Shown: positions 1 to 10,312 of the stretch, piece by piece
Layout: every line of letters begins with the position of its first letter
Numbering within the stretch: the stretch's first letter is position 1
NCBI RefSeq assembly: GCF_024679095.1
Contig: NW_026112164.1
Coordinates: forward strand, 869,074 to 933,073
DNA from: Eriocheir sinensis
Lineage: Eukaryota; Arthropoda; Malacostraca; Decapoda; Varunidae
Direction: 5' to 3'
DNA: 64,000 bases
Position numbers and translations under genes: made by a program
Notes under the pieces: model-generated
What the model was told of the DNA's origin: nothing
Seen by the model: only the letters and a program-made list of their open reading frames with translations
The model's database searches: none

Positions 1-351
1 TTACATTATTTAATATTTATTTTGAATATATAATTTTATACAAATTCATGGTATTTTATGTGTATTTCTATATATATTTTCATATAAATTTATATTATTT
101 TATGTGTATTTCGTACATATATTTCATTACAAATTTTCCTTATTTTATGTTTATTTTGTATGTGTATTTTGTACATTTAAATTTATACAAATACACATTC
201 TTTTATTGGTATTTTGTTTATTTATTTTGTTTCGAATTTACATTATTTTATGTGTATTTTGTTTACATTTTTTTATACGTATTTACTTAATTTTATGTGT
301 ATTTTGTATATATATTTTTTTAGAAATCTACGTTATTTTATGGGGAGGCGG

Positions 352-362
352 TGGCTGAGTCG
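352..362 (+). promoter_or_regulatory. pol III internal promoter box A of the SINE
   Basis: TGGCTGAGTCG fits the box A consensus TRGCNNAGYNG. It lies seven bases after a plausible tRNA position 1 at 345, as in a tRNA gene, and about 32 bp before box B. It marks the tRNA-like head of the SINE. Confidence 0.8.
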
Positions 363-394
363 TCAAAGTAACGGCCTCGTGTTCAGGAGGACGC

Positions 395-405
395 GAGTTC
401 AATCC
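395..405 (+). promoter_or_regulatory. pol III internal promoter box B of the SINE
   Basis: GAGTTCAATCC contains GTTCAATCC, a full match to GWTCRANNC. It forms the T loop, with complementary flanks GCGAG and CCCGC. With box A it would recruit TFIIIC. Whether this copy is transcribed cannot be told from sequence. Confidence 0.8.
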
Positions 406-593
406 CCGCCCGGTGCCACCAAGCTGGGATTTTTCAGCCGCCGCCGAGTGGCTTAAAACTACCCACATGCTGTCCAGAAAACCACCTATCAACCCGGACT
501 CTAGATTCAATGATCAAAAATGAGCTCTGGGAGGGCAGCATGAGCCAATGCAAGATGGCGCCACTATAAACACTCGCCTGCGCCAGAACGGGC

Positions 594-663
594 TGGGCCG
601 ACCATCAGGAGCCACCGGAATGAAGCCTTGGACCGACCATCAGGATCCACCGGGAAGAAGCCT
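594..663 (+). repeat. 35-bp tandem duplication within the SINE body
   Basis: Two copies of a 35-bp unit lie head to tail at 594-628 and 629-663. Both contain CCGACCATCAGGA followed by CCACCGG and end in GAAGCC. They differ at a few positions, such as GAGCC versus GATCC. The duplication sits just before the 3' end of the element and could be a fixed feature of this SINE family. Confidence 0.8.
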
Positions 664-1214
664 ACCGGCGCAATAGGCAGCAATGTAAAAAAAATAAAAA
701 AATAAAAAATATATATATTTTGAAACAAATTTACATTGTTTTATATGTATTTTTGCATATCACTTTCAATAGAAGTTTACCTTATTGTATGTGCATTTTG
801 TATATTTATTTCAATACAAATTTAAATATTTTATGTATATTTTGGTATATATATTTTTATAAGAAATGCGCTATTTGATGGGAATTTTGCATCTTTATTT
901 TCATACAAATTTACATTATTTTATTAATATTCGGTGTATTTATTTTGATACGATTTTACATTATTCTATTTGTTTTTTGTATATATATTTTTGTGTATTT
1001 TTGTATATAGTTTTATACAAATTTAGGTTATTTTATGTACGCATTTACATTATTTAATGTGTGTTTTGTATATATATTTTAATGCAAATTTGCTTTATTT
1101 TATGTGCATTTTTGTACATATATTTTTTTTGAAATTTGCGTTATTTTATGTGTATTTGTATATGTTTTCTCATACAAATTTACATTATTTTATTGCTATT
1201 TTGTTTATTTATTT

Positions 1215-1235
1215 TGATACGAATGAAAATAGATG
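1215..1235. other. orientation-switch junction I, copy 1 (+ to -)
   Basis: The + monomer ending GATACGAAT is joined directly to GAAAATAGATGTAC of a - monomer. The same join recurs near 8592, 32250 and 40030, so the breakpoint was copied after it formed. Confidence 0.75.
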
Positions 1236-2600
1236 TACAAAATATACATAAAATAAACTAAATTTGTATTGAAATATATATACAAAATACATAAAATAAT
1301 GTAAATTTGTATCAAAATATTTTAACAGATGCGCATAAAATAACGTAAATTTGTTTTAAAATATACAAAATGCACATTAAATGATGTAAATATGTATAAA
1401 AAAATATATACAAAACACAAATAGAATAATGTAAAATCGTATCAAAATAAATACACAGAATATTAATAAAACAATGTAAATTTGTATGAAAATAAAGATG
1501 CAAAATACCCATTAAATAACGCATTTTTTATAAAAATATATATACCAAAATACACATGAAAAAATTAATTTGTATTAAAATAAATATACAAAATACACAT
1601 ACAATAAGGTAAATCTGTATTGAAATAGATATGCAAAATACATATAAAACAATGTAAATTTGTTTCAAAATATATATACGAATACACATAAAATAACGTA
1701 GATCTCGATAAAAATATATATACAAAATACACATAAAATGAAGTAAATACGTATAAAAAAATGTATACAAAATACACATAAAATTATGTAAATTCGTATC
1801 AAATTAATAAACAAAATACCAATAAAAGAATGTGTATTTGTATAAATATAAATATACAAAATACACATAAAATAACGTAAATTTGTATAAAACTATATAC
1901 AAAAATACACAGAAGTAATTAAATTCGTATGAAAATATATATACAAAATACAGATAAAATAAGCTAAATTTGAATTGAAATGTATATACAAAATACATAA
2001 AATAATGTAGATTTGTATCAAAATATATATACAAATACACATAAAATACCATGAATTTGTATAAAAATATATATTCAAAATAAATATTAAATAATGTAAA
2101 AGCGTATAAAAATATATATACAAAGTACATATAAAATAATGTAGATTCGTATCAATATAAATCAACAAAACACCAATAAAATATTATATATTTGAATGAA
2201 AATAAATTTACAAAATACACATAACATAACTAAAATTTGTATTAAAATATATACAAAAATACATAGAAATAATTTGAGTTTGTATGAAAATAGATATACA
2301 AAATACACATAAAACTAGGAAAATTTCTTTTGAAATGTATATACAAAATACCCATAAAATATATACAAAATACACATAGAATAATGTCAATTCGTATCAA
2401 AATGAATGAGCAGAATATCAATAAAATAATGTAAATTTGTATGAAAACAAAGATGCAAAATACCCAAAAAATAAAGCAAATGTTTATAAAAATACAGATA
2501 CAAAAATAGACATCGAATAATTAAATTTGTATTAAAATTAATATACAAAATGCGTATATAATAAGGTAAATTTGTATTGAAAAAATATGCAACATACACG
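1225..2600 (-). repeat. AT satellite, inverted domain
   Basis: The same ~45-bp satellite with its T-rich strand on -. Its first part (1312-1524) is a close reverse complement of 31952-32164. The part at about 1550-2000 is an inverted copy of about 2790-3240, with the mirror centre near 2393. It begins at junction I and ends at junction II. No non-satellite sequence is seen. Confidence 0.87.
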
Positions 2601-2612
2601 TTTACTGATACA
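2590..2612. other. orientation-switch junction II, copy 1 (- to +)
   Basis: The join reads GCAACATACACGTTTACTGA. Its reverse complement, with GTAAACGTGTATGTTGCAT, is seen near 41008 and, with one change, near 43343. Confidence 0.75.
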
Positions 2613-5541
2613 AATTTATATTATTTTGTTTATTTATTTTGATACGAACTACATGAATATATATGTATTTTGTACATATTTTTTTATACGTATTTACATT
2701 ATTTAATGTGTATTTTGTTTATATATTTTCATACAAATTTACGTTATTATATGTGTATTTGTATAAATATTTTGATACAAATTTACTTTATTTCATGTAT
2801 TTTGTATATATATTTCAATTCAAATTTAGCTTATTTTGTATTTTGTATATATTTTCATACAAATTTAATTACTTCTGTGTATTTTTGTATATAGTTTTAT
2901 ATAAATTTTCGTTATTTTATGTGTATTTTGTATATTTATATTTATACAAATACACATTCTTTTATTGGTATTTTGTTTATTTATTTTGATACGAATTTAC
3001 ATTATTTTATGTGTATTTTGTATACATTTTTTTATACGTATTTACTTCATTTTATGTGTATTTTGTATATATATTTTTATAGAAATCTACGTTATTTTAT
3101 GTGTATTCGTATACATATTTTGAAACAAATTTACATTGCTTTATATGTATTTTGCATATCTATTTCAATACAAATTTGTCTTATTGTATGTGTTTTTTAT
3201 ATATCTATTTTAATACAAATCTAATTTTTTTATGTGTATTTTGGTATAAATATTTTTATAAGTAAAAAAAAGGTGTTATTTTATGGGTATTTTGCCTCTT
3301 TATTTTCATGCAAATTTACATTCTTTTATTAATATTCTGTGTATTTATTTTGATACGATTTTTCATTATTCTATTTGTGTTTTGTATATATTTTTTTATA
3401 CAAATTTACGTTATTTTAAGTGTATTTGCTTATGTATTTTCATTCAAATTTACATTATTTTATGTGTATTTTGTATATGTATTTCCATACAAATTTACCT
3501 AATTTTATGTGTATTTTGTATATTTATTTTCATACAAATTTAAAATATTTTTGTGTATTTTTGTATATAGTTTGATACAAATTTAGGTTATTTTATGTGT
3601 ATTTTGAATATCTATTTTCATACAAATACACTTTCTTTTATTGATATTTTGTTTATTTATTTAGACGCGAATTTACATTATTTAATGTGTATTTTGTATT
3701 TATATTTTTATACCTATTTGCATCATTTCATGTGTATTTTGTATATATTCCTATAGAAATCAACGTTATTTTATGTGTATTCGTATATATATTTTGAAAC
3801 AAATTTACACTGTTTTATGTGTATTTTGCGTATTTTTTCAATACAAATTTACCTTATTGTATGTGCATTTTGTATATTAATTTTAATACAAATTTAATTA
3901 TTCTATGTATATTTTTGTATATGTATTTTTTTTTTAAATATGCTTTATTTTATGGGTATTTTGCATCTTTGTTTTCATACAAATTTAAATTATTTTATTA
4001 ATATTCTGTGTACTTATTTTGATACGGTTTTACATTATTCTATGTGTATTTTGTATATATATTTTATACAAATATACGTTATTTTATGAGTATTTGTTTT
4101 CATTTCATACAAATTTACATAATTTTATGTGTATTTTGTACATGTATTAAAATACAAATTTAACTAATTATATGTGTGTTACAAATACACATTCTTTTAT
4201 TGGTATTTTGTTTATTTATTTTGATACGAATTTATATTATTTTATGTGTATTTTGTATGCATTTTTTTATACGTATTTACTTAATTTTATGTGTATTTTG
4301 TATATACATTTTTTTAGAAATCTACGTTATTTTATGTGTATTCGTATATATATTTTGAAACAAATTTACATTGTTTTATATGTATTTTGCTTATCTATTT
4401 CAATACAAATTTACCTTATTGTATGAGTTTTTTATATATTTACTTTAATACTAATTTAATTTTTTTATGTGTATTTTGGTATATATATTTTTATAAATAA
4501 AAAAAATGCGTTATTTTGTGGGTATTTTGCCTCTTTATTTTCATACAAATTTACATTATTTTATTAATATTCTGTGTATTTATTTTGATACGATTTTACA
4601 TTATTCTATTTCTGTTTTGTATATATTTTTTTATACAAATTTACGTTATTTTAAGTGTATTTGTTTATGTATTTTCATTCAAATTTACATTATTTTATGT
4701 GTATTTTGTATATGTATTTCAATACAAATCTACCGAATTTTATATGTATTTTGTATATTTATTTTCATACAAATTTAAAATATTTTTGTGTATTTTTGTA
4801 TATAGTTTGATGCAAATTTAGGTTATTTTATGTGTATTTTGTATATCTATTTTCATACAAATACACTTTCTTTTATTGATATTTTGTTTATTTATTTTGA
4901 CGCGAATTTTCATTATTTAATGTGTATTTTGTATATATATTTTTATACGTATTTACATCATCTCATGTGTATTTTGTATATATATTCCTATAGAAATCAA
5001 CGTTATTTTATGTGTATTCGTATATATTTTTTGAAACAAATTTACACTGTTTTATGTGTATTTTAATTTTAATACAAATTTAATTATTCTATGTGTATTT
5101 TTGTATATGTATTTTTGAAAAAAATATGCTTTATTTTATGGGTATTTTGCATCTTTATTTTCATACAAATTTAAATTATTTTATTGATATTCTGTGTACT
5201 TATTTTGATACGATTTTACATTATTCTATGTGTATTTAGTATATATATATTTTATACAAATGTACGTTATTTTATGTGTATTTGTTTTCATTTCATACAA
5301 ATTTACATAATTTTACGTGTATTTTGTACATGTATTAAATACAAATTTAACTAATTATATGTGTATTTTGTATATCTATGTTCATACAAATTGATATTAT
5401 TATTTTTTTTTGTATATATTTTTATACAAATTATCGTTATTTTATGTGTATTTTGGGTATTTATTTTCCTACAAATATACGTTTTTTATCGGAATTTTTT
5501 TTATTTATTTCAATACGAATTTACATTATTTTAGGTGTATT

Positions 5542-5622
<81 letters not shown>

Positions 5623-6400
5623 TATATATATATATATATATATTTATACTTATTTACATCATTTGATATGTATTGTGTATGTATATTTTCATAGAAATTT
5701 ACTCTATTTTAGGTGTATTCGTATATATATTTTGATACAAATTTACATTATCTATGTGTATTTTGCATATCTATTTCAATACAAATTTACTATATTGTGT
5801 ATATATATTTTTATACATTATTTAATGTTTATTTTGAATATATATTTTTATACTAATTCAAGTTATTTTATGTGTATTTGTATTTATATTTTCATACAAA
5901 TTTATATTATTTTATGTGTATTTAGTACATATATTTCATTACAAATTTACCTTATTTATGTTTATTTTGTATATTTATTTCATTCAATTTAAAATTATTT
6001 TATGTGTATATTTGTATTTGTATTTAGGTTATTTTAAGTGTATTTTCTATATATATTTTCATCCAAAATTCCATTATTTTTTTGGTATTTTGTCAATTTG
6101 ATTCGATACGAATTTAGATTATTTCATTGGTATTTTGTATACATATTTTCATACGCATGTATATTATTTAATGTGTGTTTTGTATATATATTTTTATGCA
6201 AATTTACATTATTTTATTGATATTCTGTGTATTTATTTTGATACGATTTTACATTATTCTATGTATATTTTGTATATATATTTTATACAAATGTACGTTA
6301 TTTTATGTGAATTTGTTTTAATTTCATACAAATTTACATTATTTTATATGTATTTTGTATATGTATTTCAATACAATTTTAACTTATTACAATATTATAT
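2601..6400 (+). repeat. AT satellite, + domain with a ~1.245-kb tandem pair
   Basis: Segments from about 2946 and about 4191 start with the same ACAAATACACATTC monomer and run parallel, giving a tandem duplication of about 1.245 kb. Cassette-marker monomers recur at about 3285, 3954, 4520 and 5140. From about 4650 to 6370 the block is a direct copy of 16.01-17.70 kb, except for the (TA)n tract at 5544-5643. It ends in an ACAATATT-rich, partly palindromic stretch. Confidence 0.87.
5544..5643. repeat. (TA)n tract, about 100 bp
   Basis: Nearly pure TA with one G at 5621. The homologous monomer near 16955 has only a short TATATATA here. The offset between the two copies changes by about 87 bp across this point, so the tract is an expansion within one monomer spacer. 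Confidence 0.93.
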
Positions 6401-6528
6401 ATACAATATTATTACAAAATATACATAAAATAACGAAACTTTGTATTAAAATTTATAAAAAACAAAACAAAAATAATTTCAATTTGTTTGAAAATAGATA
6501 TACAAAATACACATATAATTAGTTAAAT
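6401..6528 (-). repeat. short inverted satellite segment
   Basis: About 125 bp of satellite lies on the - strand between two + domains. Its text, including AAATAGATATACAAAATAC and CATATAATTAGTTAAAT, matches a - segment at about 42095-42185. Confidence 0.75.
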
Positions 6529-8592
6529 CTGCGTTATTTTATGTGTATTCGTATATATATTTTGAAACAGATTTACATTGATTTATATGTATTTTGCATA
6601 TCTATTTCAATGCAAATTTACCTTATTGTGTGTGCATTTCGTATATTTATTTTGTGTTTTGGTATATATATTTTTATAAAAAATGCGTTATTTAATGGGT
6701 ATTTTGCATCTTTATTTTCATGCAAATTTATATTATTTATTTTATATATATTTTAATAAAAATTTACATTATTTTATTGTGTGTATTCGTATTTATTTTG
6801 ATAAAAAATTTATACAAATTCATGTTATTTTATGTGTATTTGTATATATATTTTCATACAAATTTATATTATTTTATGTGTATTTTTATATATTTTTCAT
6901 TACAAATTTACCTTATTTTATGATTATTTTGTATATATATTTCATTCAATTTTAAATTATTTTATGTGTATATTTGTATTTGTATTTACGTAATTTTATA
7001 TATTTCTATACAAATTTTAGTTATTTTATTTGTATTTTGTATATATATTTTCCTACATATATACATTATTTTATTGGAATTTTGTGTATTTATTTTTTTA
7101 CGAATTTACTTTATTTTATGTGTATTTTGTATATATATTTTTCTACGTATTTAAATTGTTTTATGTGTATTTTATATATACATTTTCATAAAAAATTACG
7201 TTATTTTATTGTGTGTATTCGTATATATTTTGATACAAATTTTAAACAAATTCATGTTATTTTATGTGTGTTTGTATATATATTTTCATACAAATTTAAA
7301 TTATTTTTTGTATATTTTTACATATATTTCATTACAAATTTACCTTATTTTATGTTTATTTTGTATATTTATTTTATTCAATTCAAAATTATTTAATGTG
7401 TATATTTGTATTTGTATTTAGGTTATTTTTGTGTGTTTTCTATATATATATTTTCATCCAAAACTATATTATTTTATTGGTATTTTCTTAATTTAACTCG
7501 ATACGAGTTTAGATTATTTCATAGGTATTTTGTATACATACTTTTATACTCATTTGCATTATCTAAGACGTGTTTTGTATATATTTTTTTATGAAAATTA
7601 ATTTTATGTGCATTTTTGTACATATATTTTTATAGAAATTTGCGTTATTTTATGTGTATTTTGTATATGTTTTCTCATACAAATTTACATTATTTTATTG
7701 TTTTTTTTTTTTTGATACGAATTACATGATTATATGTGTATTTTTTACATATTTTTTTATATGTATTTACATTACTTAATGTATTTTTTGTTTATATATT
7801 TTTATACAAATTTACGTTATTACATGAGTATTTGTTAAAAATATTTCGATACAAATTTACTTTATTTTATGTATTTTGTATATATATTTCAACTCAAATT
7901 TAGCTTATTTTTTGTGTATTTTGTTTATCTATTTTCAAACAAATTTAATTACGTCTGTGTATTTTTGTATATAGTTTTATATAAATTTACGTTATTTTAT
8001 GTGCATTTTGTATATTTATATTTATACAAATACACATTCTTTTATTGGTATTTTATTTACATTATTTTATGTGTATTTTGTATACATTTTTTATACGTAT
8101 TTACTTAATTTTATGTGTATTTTGTATATATATTTTTATAGAAATCTACGTTATTTTATGTGTAATCGTATATATATTTTGAAACAAATTTACATTGTTT
8201 TATGTGTTTTTTGCATATCTATTTCAATACAAATTTACCTTATTGTATGTGCATTTTGTATATTTATTTTAATACAAATTTAAATATTTTATGTGTATTT
8301 TGGTATATATATTTTTATAAAAAAAATGCGTTATTTAATGGGTATTTTGCATCTTTATTTTCATACAAATTTACATTGTTTTATTAATATTCTGTGTATT
8401 TATTTTGATACGATTTTATACATATTTACATTATTTAATGTGTATTTTGTATATTTTAAAACAAATTTACGTTATTTTATGCGCATCTGTTAAAATATTT
8501 TGATACAAATTTACATTATTTTATGTATTTTTTATATATATTTCAATAAAAATTTAGTTTATTTTATGTATATTTTGTATTTCTATTTTCAT
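6529..8592 (+). repeat. AT satellite, + domain
   Basis: Monomer arrays include TTTTATTGTGTGTATTCGTA variants near 6775 and 7205 and a cassette marker near 8340. The part at about 6800-7500 is related in inverted orientation to 21.2-21.7 and 37.0-37.5 kb. A T-run of about 14 lies near 7700. It ends at junction I. No gene is visible. Confidence 0.87.
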
Positions 8593-8602
8593 TCGTATCA
8601 AA
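8582..8602. other. orientation-switch junction I, copy 2 (+ to -)
   Basis: CTATTTTCATTCGTATCAAA is the reverse complement of the join near 1224, with the satellite around it also reverse-complementary. It is therefore an inverted copy of the same breakpoint. Confidence 0.75.
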
Positions 8603-9265
8603 ATAAATAAACAAAATAGCAATGAAATAATGTAAATTTGTATGAGAAAACATATACAAATACACATAAAATAACGCAAATTTCTAAAAAAATATATGTA
8701 CAAAAATGCACATAAAATAAATTAAATTTGAATAAAAATATATATACAAAACACACATTAAATAATGAAAATGCGTACATAAAATAACCTAAATTTGTAT
8801 AAAACTATATACAAAAATACAAAAAAATATTTAAAATTTGTATGAAAAGAAATATACAAAATACACATAAAATTAGGTAAATTTGTATTGAAATACACAT
8901 ACAAAATACACATAAAATAATGTAAATTTAAATGAAAATATATAAACAAATACACTTAAAATTGCGTAAATTTGTATAAAATATATATGCAGGATACACA
9001 TTAAATAATGTAAATGTGTATAAAAAATATATACAAAAAAGAAATAGAATAATGTAAAATCCTATCAATAAAAATACACAGAATATCAATAAAATAATGT
9101 AAATTTGTATGAAAAGAAAGATGCAAAATTCGCATAAAATAGCGCATTTTTTATAAAAATATATATACCAAAATACACACAAAACATTTAAATTTGTATT
9201 GAAATAAATATACAAAATGCATATACAATAAGGTAAATATGTATTGAAAGAGATATTCAAAAATA
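8593..9265 (-). repeat. AT satellite, inverted domain
   Basis: Satellite with the T-rich strand on -. The left part is the reverse complement of about 1050-1224 and keeps the undeleted CAAATACACATAAAATAACG form of the marker monomer. A cassette marker lies near 9140. No other sequence is seen. Confidence 0.86.
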
Positions 9266-10150
9266 CTTATTTTATTTGTTTTTTGTATATATTTTTTTAT
9301 ACACATTCACATTATTTAATGTGTATCTTGCATATATATTTTATACAAATTTACGTTATTTTAAGTGTATTTGTTTATATATTTTCACTCAAATTTACAT
9401 TATTTGATGTGTGTTATCTATATGTATTTCAATACAAATTTACCTAATTTTATGTGTATTTTGTATATTTCTTTTCAAACAAATTTAAATTATTTTTGTG
9501 TATTTTTGTATATAGTTTTATACAAATTTAGGTTATTTTATGTAGTTTTAGTGTGTGTTTTCTATATATATTTTTATGCAAATTTACTTTATTTTATGTG
9601 CATTTTTCTACATATATTTTTATAGAAATTTGCGTTATTTGTATATGTTTTCTCATACAAATTTACATTATTTTATTGCTATTTTGTTTATTTATTTTGA
9701 TACGAATTACATGATTATATATGTATTTTGTGCATATTTTTTGTACGTATTTACATATTTTTAAACAAATCTACGTTATTATATGTATTTGTATAAATAT
9801 TTTGATACAGATTTACATTATTTTATGTATTTTGTATGTACATTTCAATTCAAATTTAGCTTATTTTAGCTGTATTTTGTATATATATTTTCATACAAAT
9901 TTAATTACTTCTGTGTATTTTTGTATATAGTTTTATACAAATTTACGATATTTTATGTGTATTTTGTATATTTATATTTATACAAATACACATTCTTTTA
10001 TTGGTATTTTGTTTATTTATTTTGGTACGATTTTTATGTGTATTTTGTATTCATTTTTTTATACGTATTTACTTCATTTTATGTGTATTTTGTATATATT
10101 TTTATAGAAATCTACGTTATTTTATGTGTATCGTATATATATTTTGAAAC
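9266..10150 (+). repeat. AT satellite, + domain
   Basis: About 9300-9960 is an inverted copy of segments at about 32.64-33.30, 35.29-35.97 and 39.16-39.68 kb. All four share an 11-bp deletion in the marker monomer (GCGTTATTTGTATATG here). A short AGTTTTAGTGTG irregularity lies near 9542. Confidence 0.85.
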
Positions 10151-10312
10151 AATATACATAGAATAATGTAAAATCGTATCAAAATAAATACACAGAATAT
10201 CAATAAAATAATGTAAATTTGTATGAAAATAAAGATGCAAAATACTCATAAAATAAAGCATTTTTTTATGAAAATACATATACAAAAATACACATAGAAT
10301 AATTAAATTTGT
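10151..10312 (-). repeat. short inverted satellite segment
   Basis: About 160 bp with the T-rich strand on -, including a cassette-marker monomer near 10250. At its right edge the flanking monomers are mirrored around about 10313, giving an imperfect fold-back with a loop of roughly 10 nt. Confidence 0.78.

Larger units (their letters stand above)
343..710 (+). mobile_element. tRNA-derived SINE, apparently full length
   Basis: A GC-rich island of 368 bp stands out sharply from the satellite. It has a tRNA-like head (about 345-421), a non-tRNA body (422-683) and an A-rich tail (684-710, runs of A split by single T). The head carries pol III box A and box B, a T arm with loop TTCAATC (398-404; stem 393-397 pairing with 405-409, one mismatch) and a 3' ACCA at 418-421. 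The acceptor stem is degraded, pairing at roughly 4-5 of 7 positions. A CCT/AGG stem would give anticodon-like TGT at 380-382, but that is tentative. Such elements are mobilised in trans by a LINE reverse transcriptase. The sequence resembles SINEs I recall from decapod crustaceans; this is recall, not a search. It would be transcribed along +. Confidence 0.85.
1..1224 (+). repeat. AT satellite, T-rich strand on +, interrupted by a SINE
   Basis: Diverged ~45-bp monomers run with the T-rich strand on +. A SINE occupies 343-710. With it removed, the block reads almost unit for unit like 61.89-62.5 kb and 10.35-10.97 kb, including the markers GGTATTTTATGTGTATTT, a TGTATGTGTATTTTGTACAT monomer and the GCGCTATTTGATGGGAATTT monomer near 870. 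The stretch after about 1000 resembles the rc of 8.6-8.8 kb. The right edge is junction I, where orientation flips. No gene is visible. Confidence 0.88.

Noticed and set aside
345..421. A functional tRNA gene
   Set aside because: The acceptor stem pairs poorly, the anticodon arm is ambiguous, and the sequence continues into a SINE body with an A-rich tail. It is a tRNA-derived SINE head.
214..456. Frame running from satellite into the SINE head
   Set aside because: It is a chimera of satellite and tRNA-like sequence with no independent support.
328..510. 60-codon frame on - over the SINE
   Set aside because: It lies across the tRNA-like head and body of the SINE in antisense. Such peptides are a common artefact of SINE copies.
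5544..5643. (TA)n tracts as transposon ends or replication origins
   Set aside because: Paralogues show the same flanks with short TATATATA, so expansion is enough. There are no terminal repeats or initiator genes.
5378..5992. A 204-codon open frame rich in I, Y and F
   Set aside because: It is read through satellite monomers and the (TA)n tract (IYIYIY run). All three frames of this strand are open for compositional reasons, and there is no domain or codon bias.
7699..7716. T-run near 7700 as a poly(A) tail of a - strand retroposon
   Set aside because: The flanking sequence is ordinary satellite on both sides and continues the monomer order, so a homopolymer expansion is simpler.
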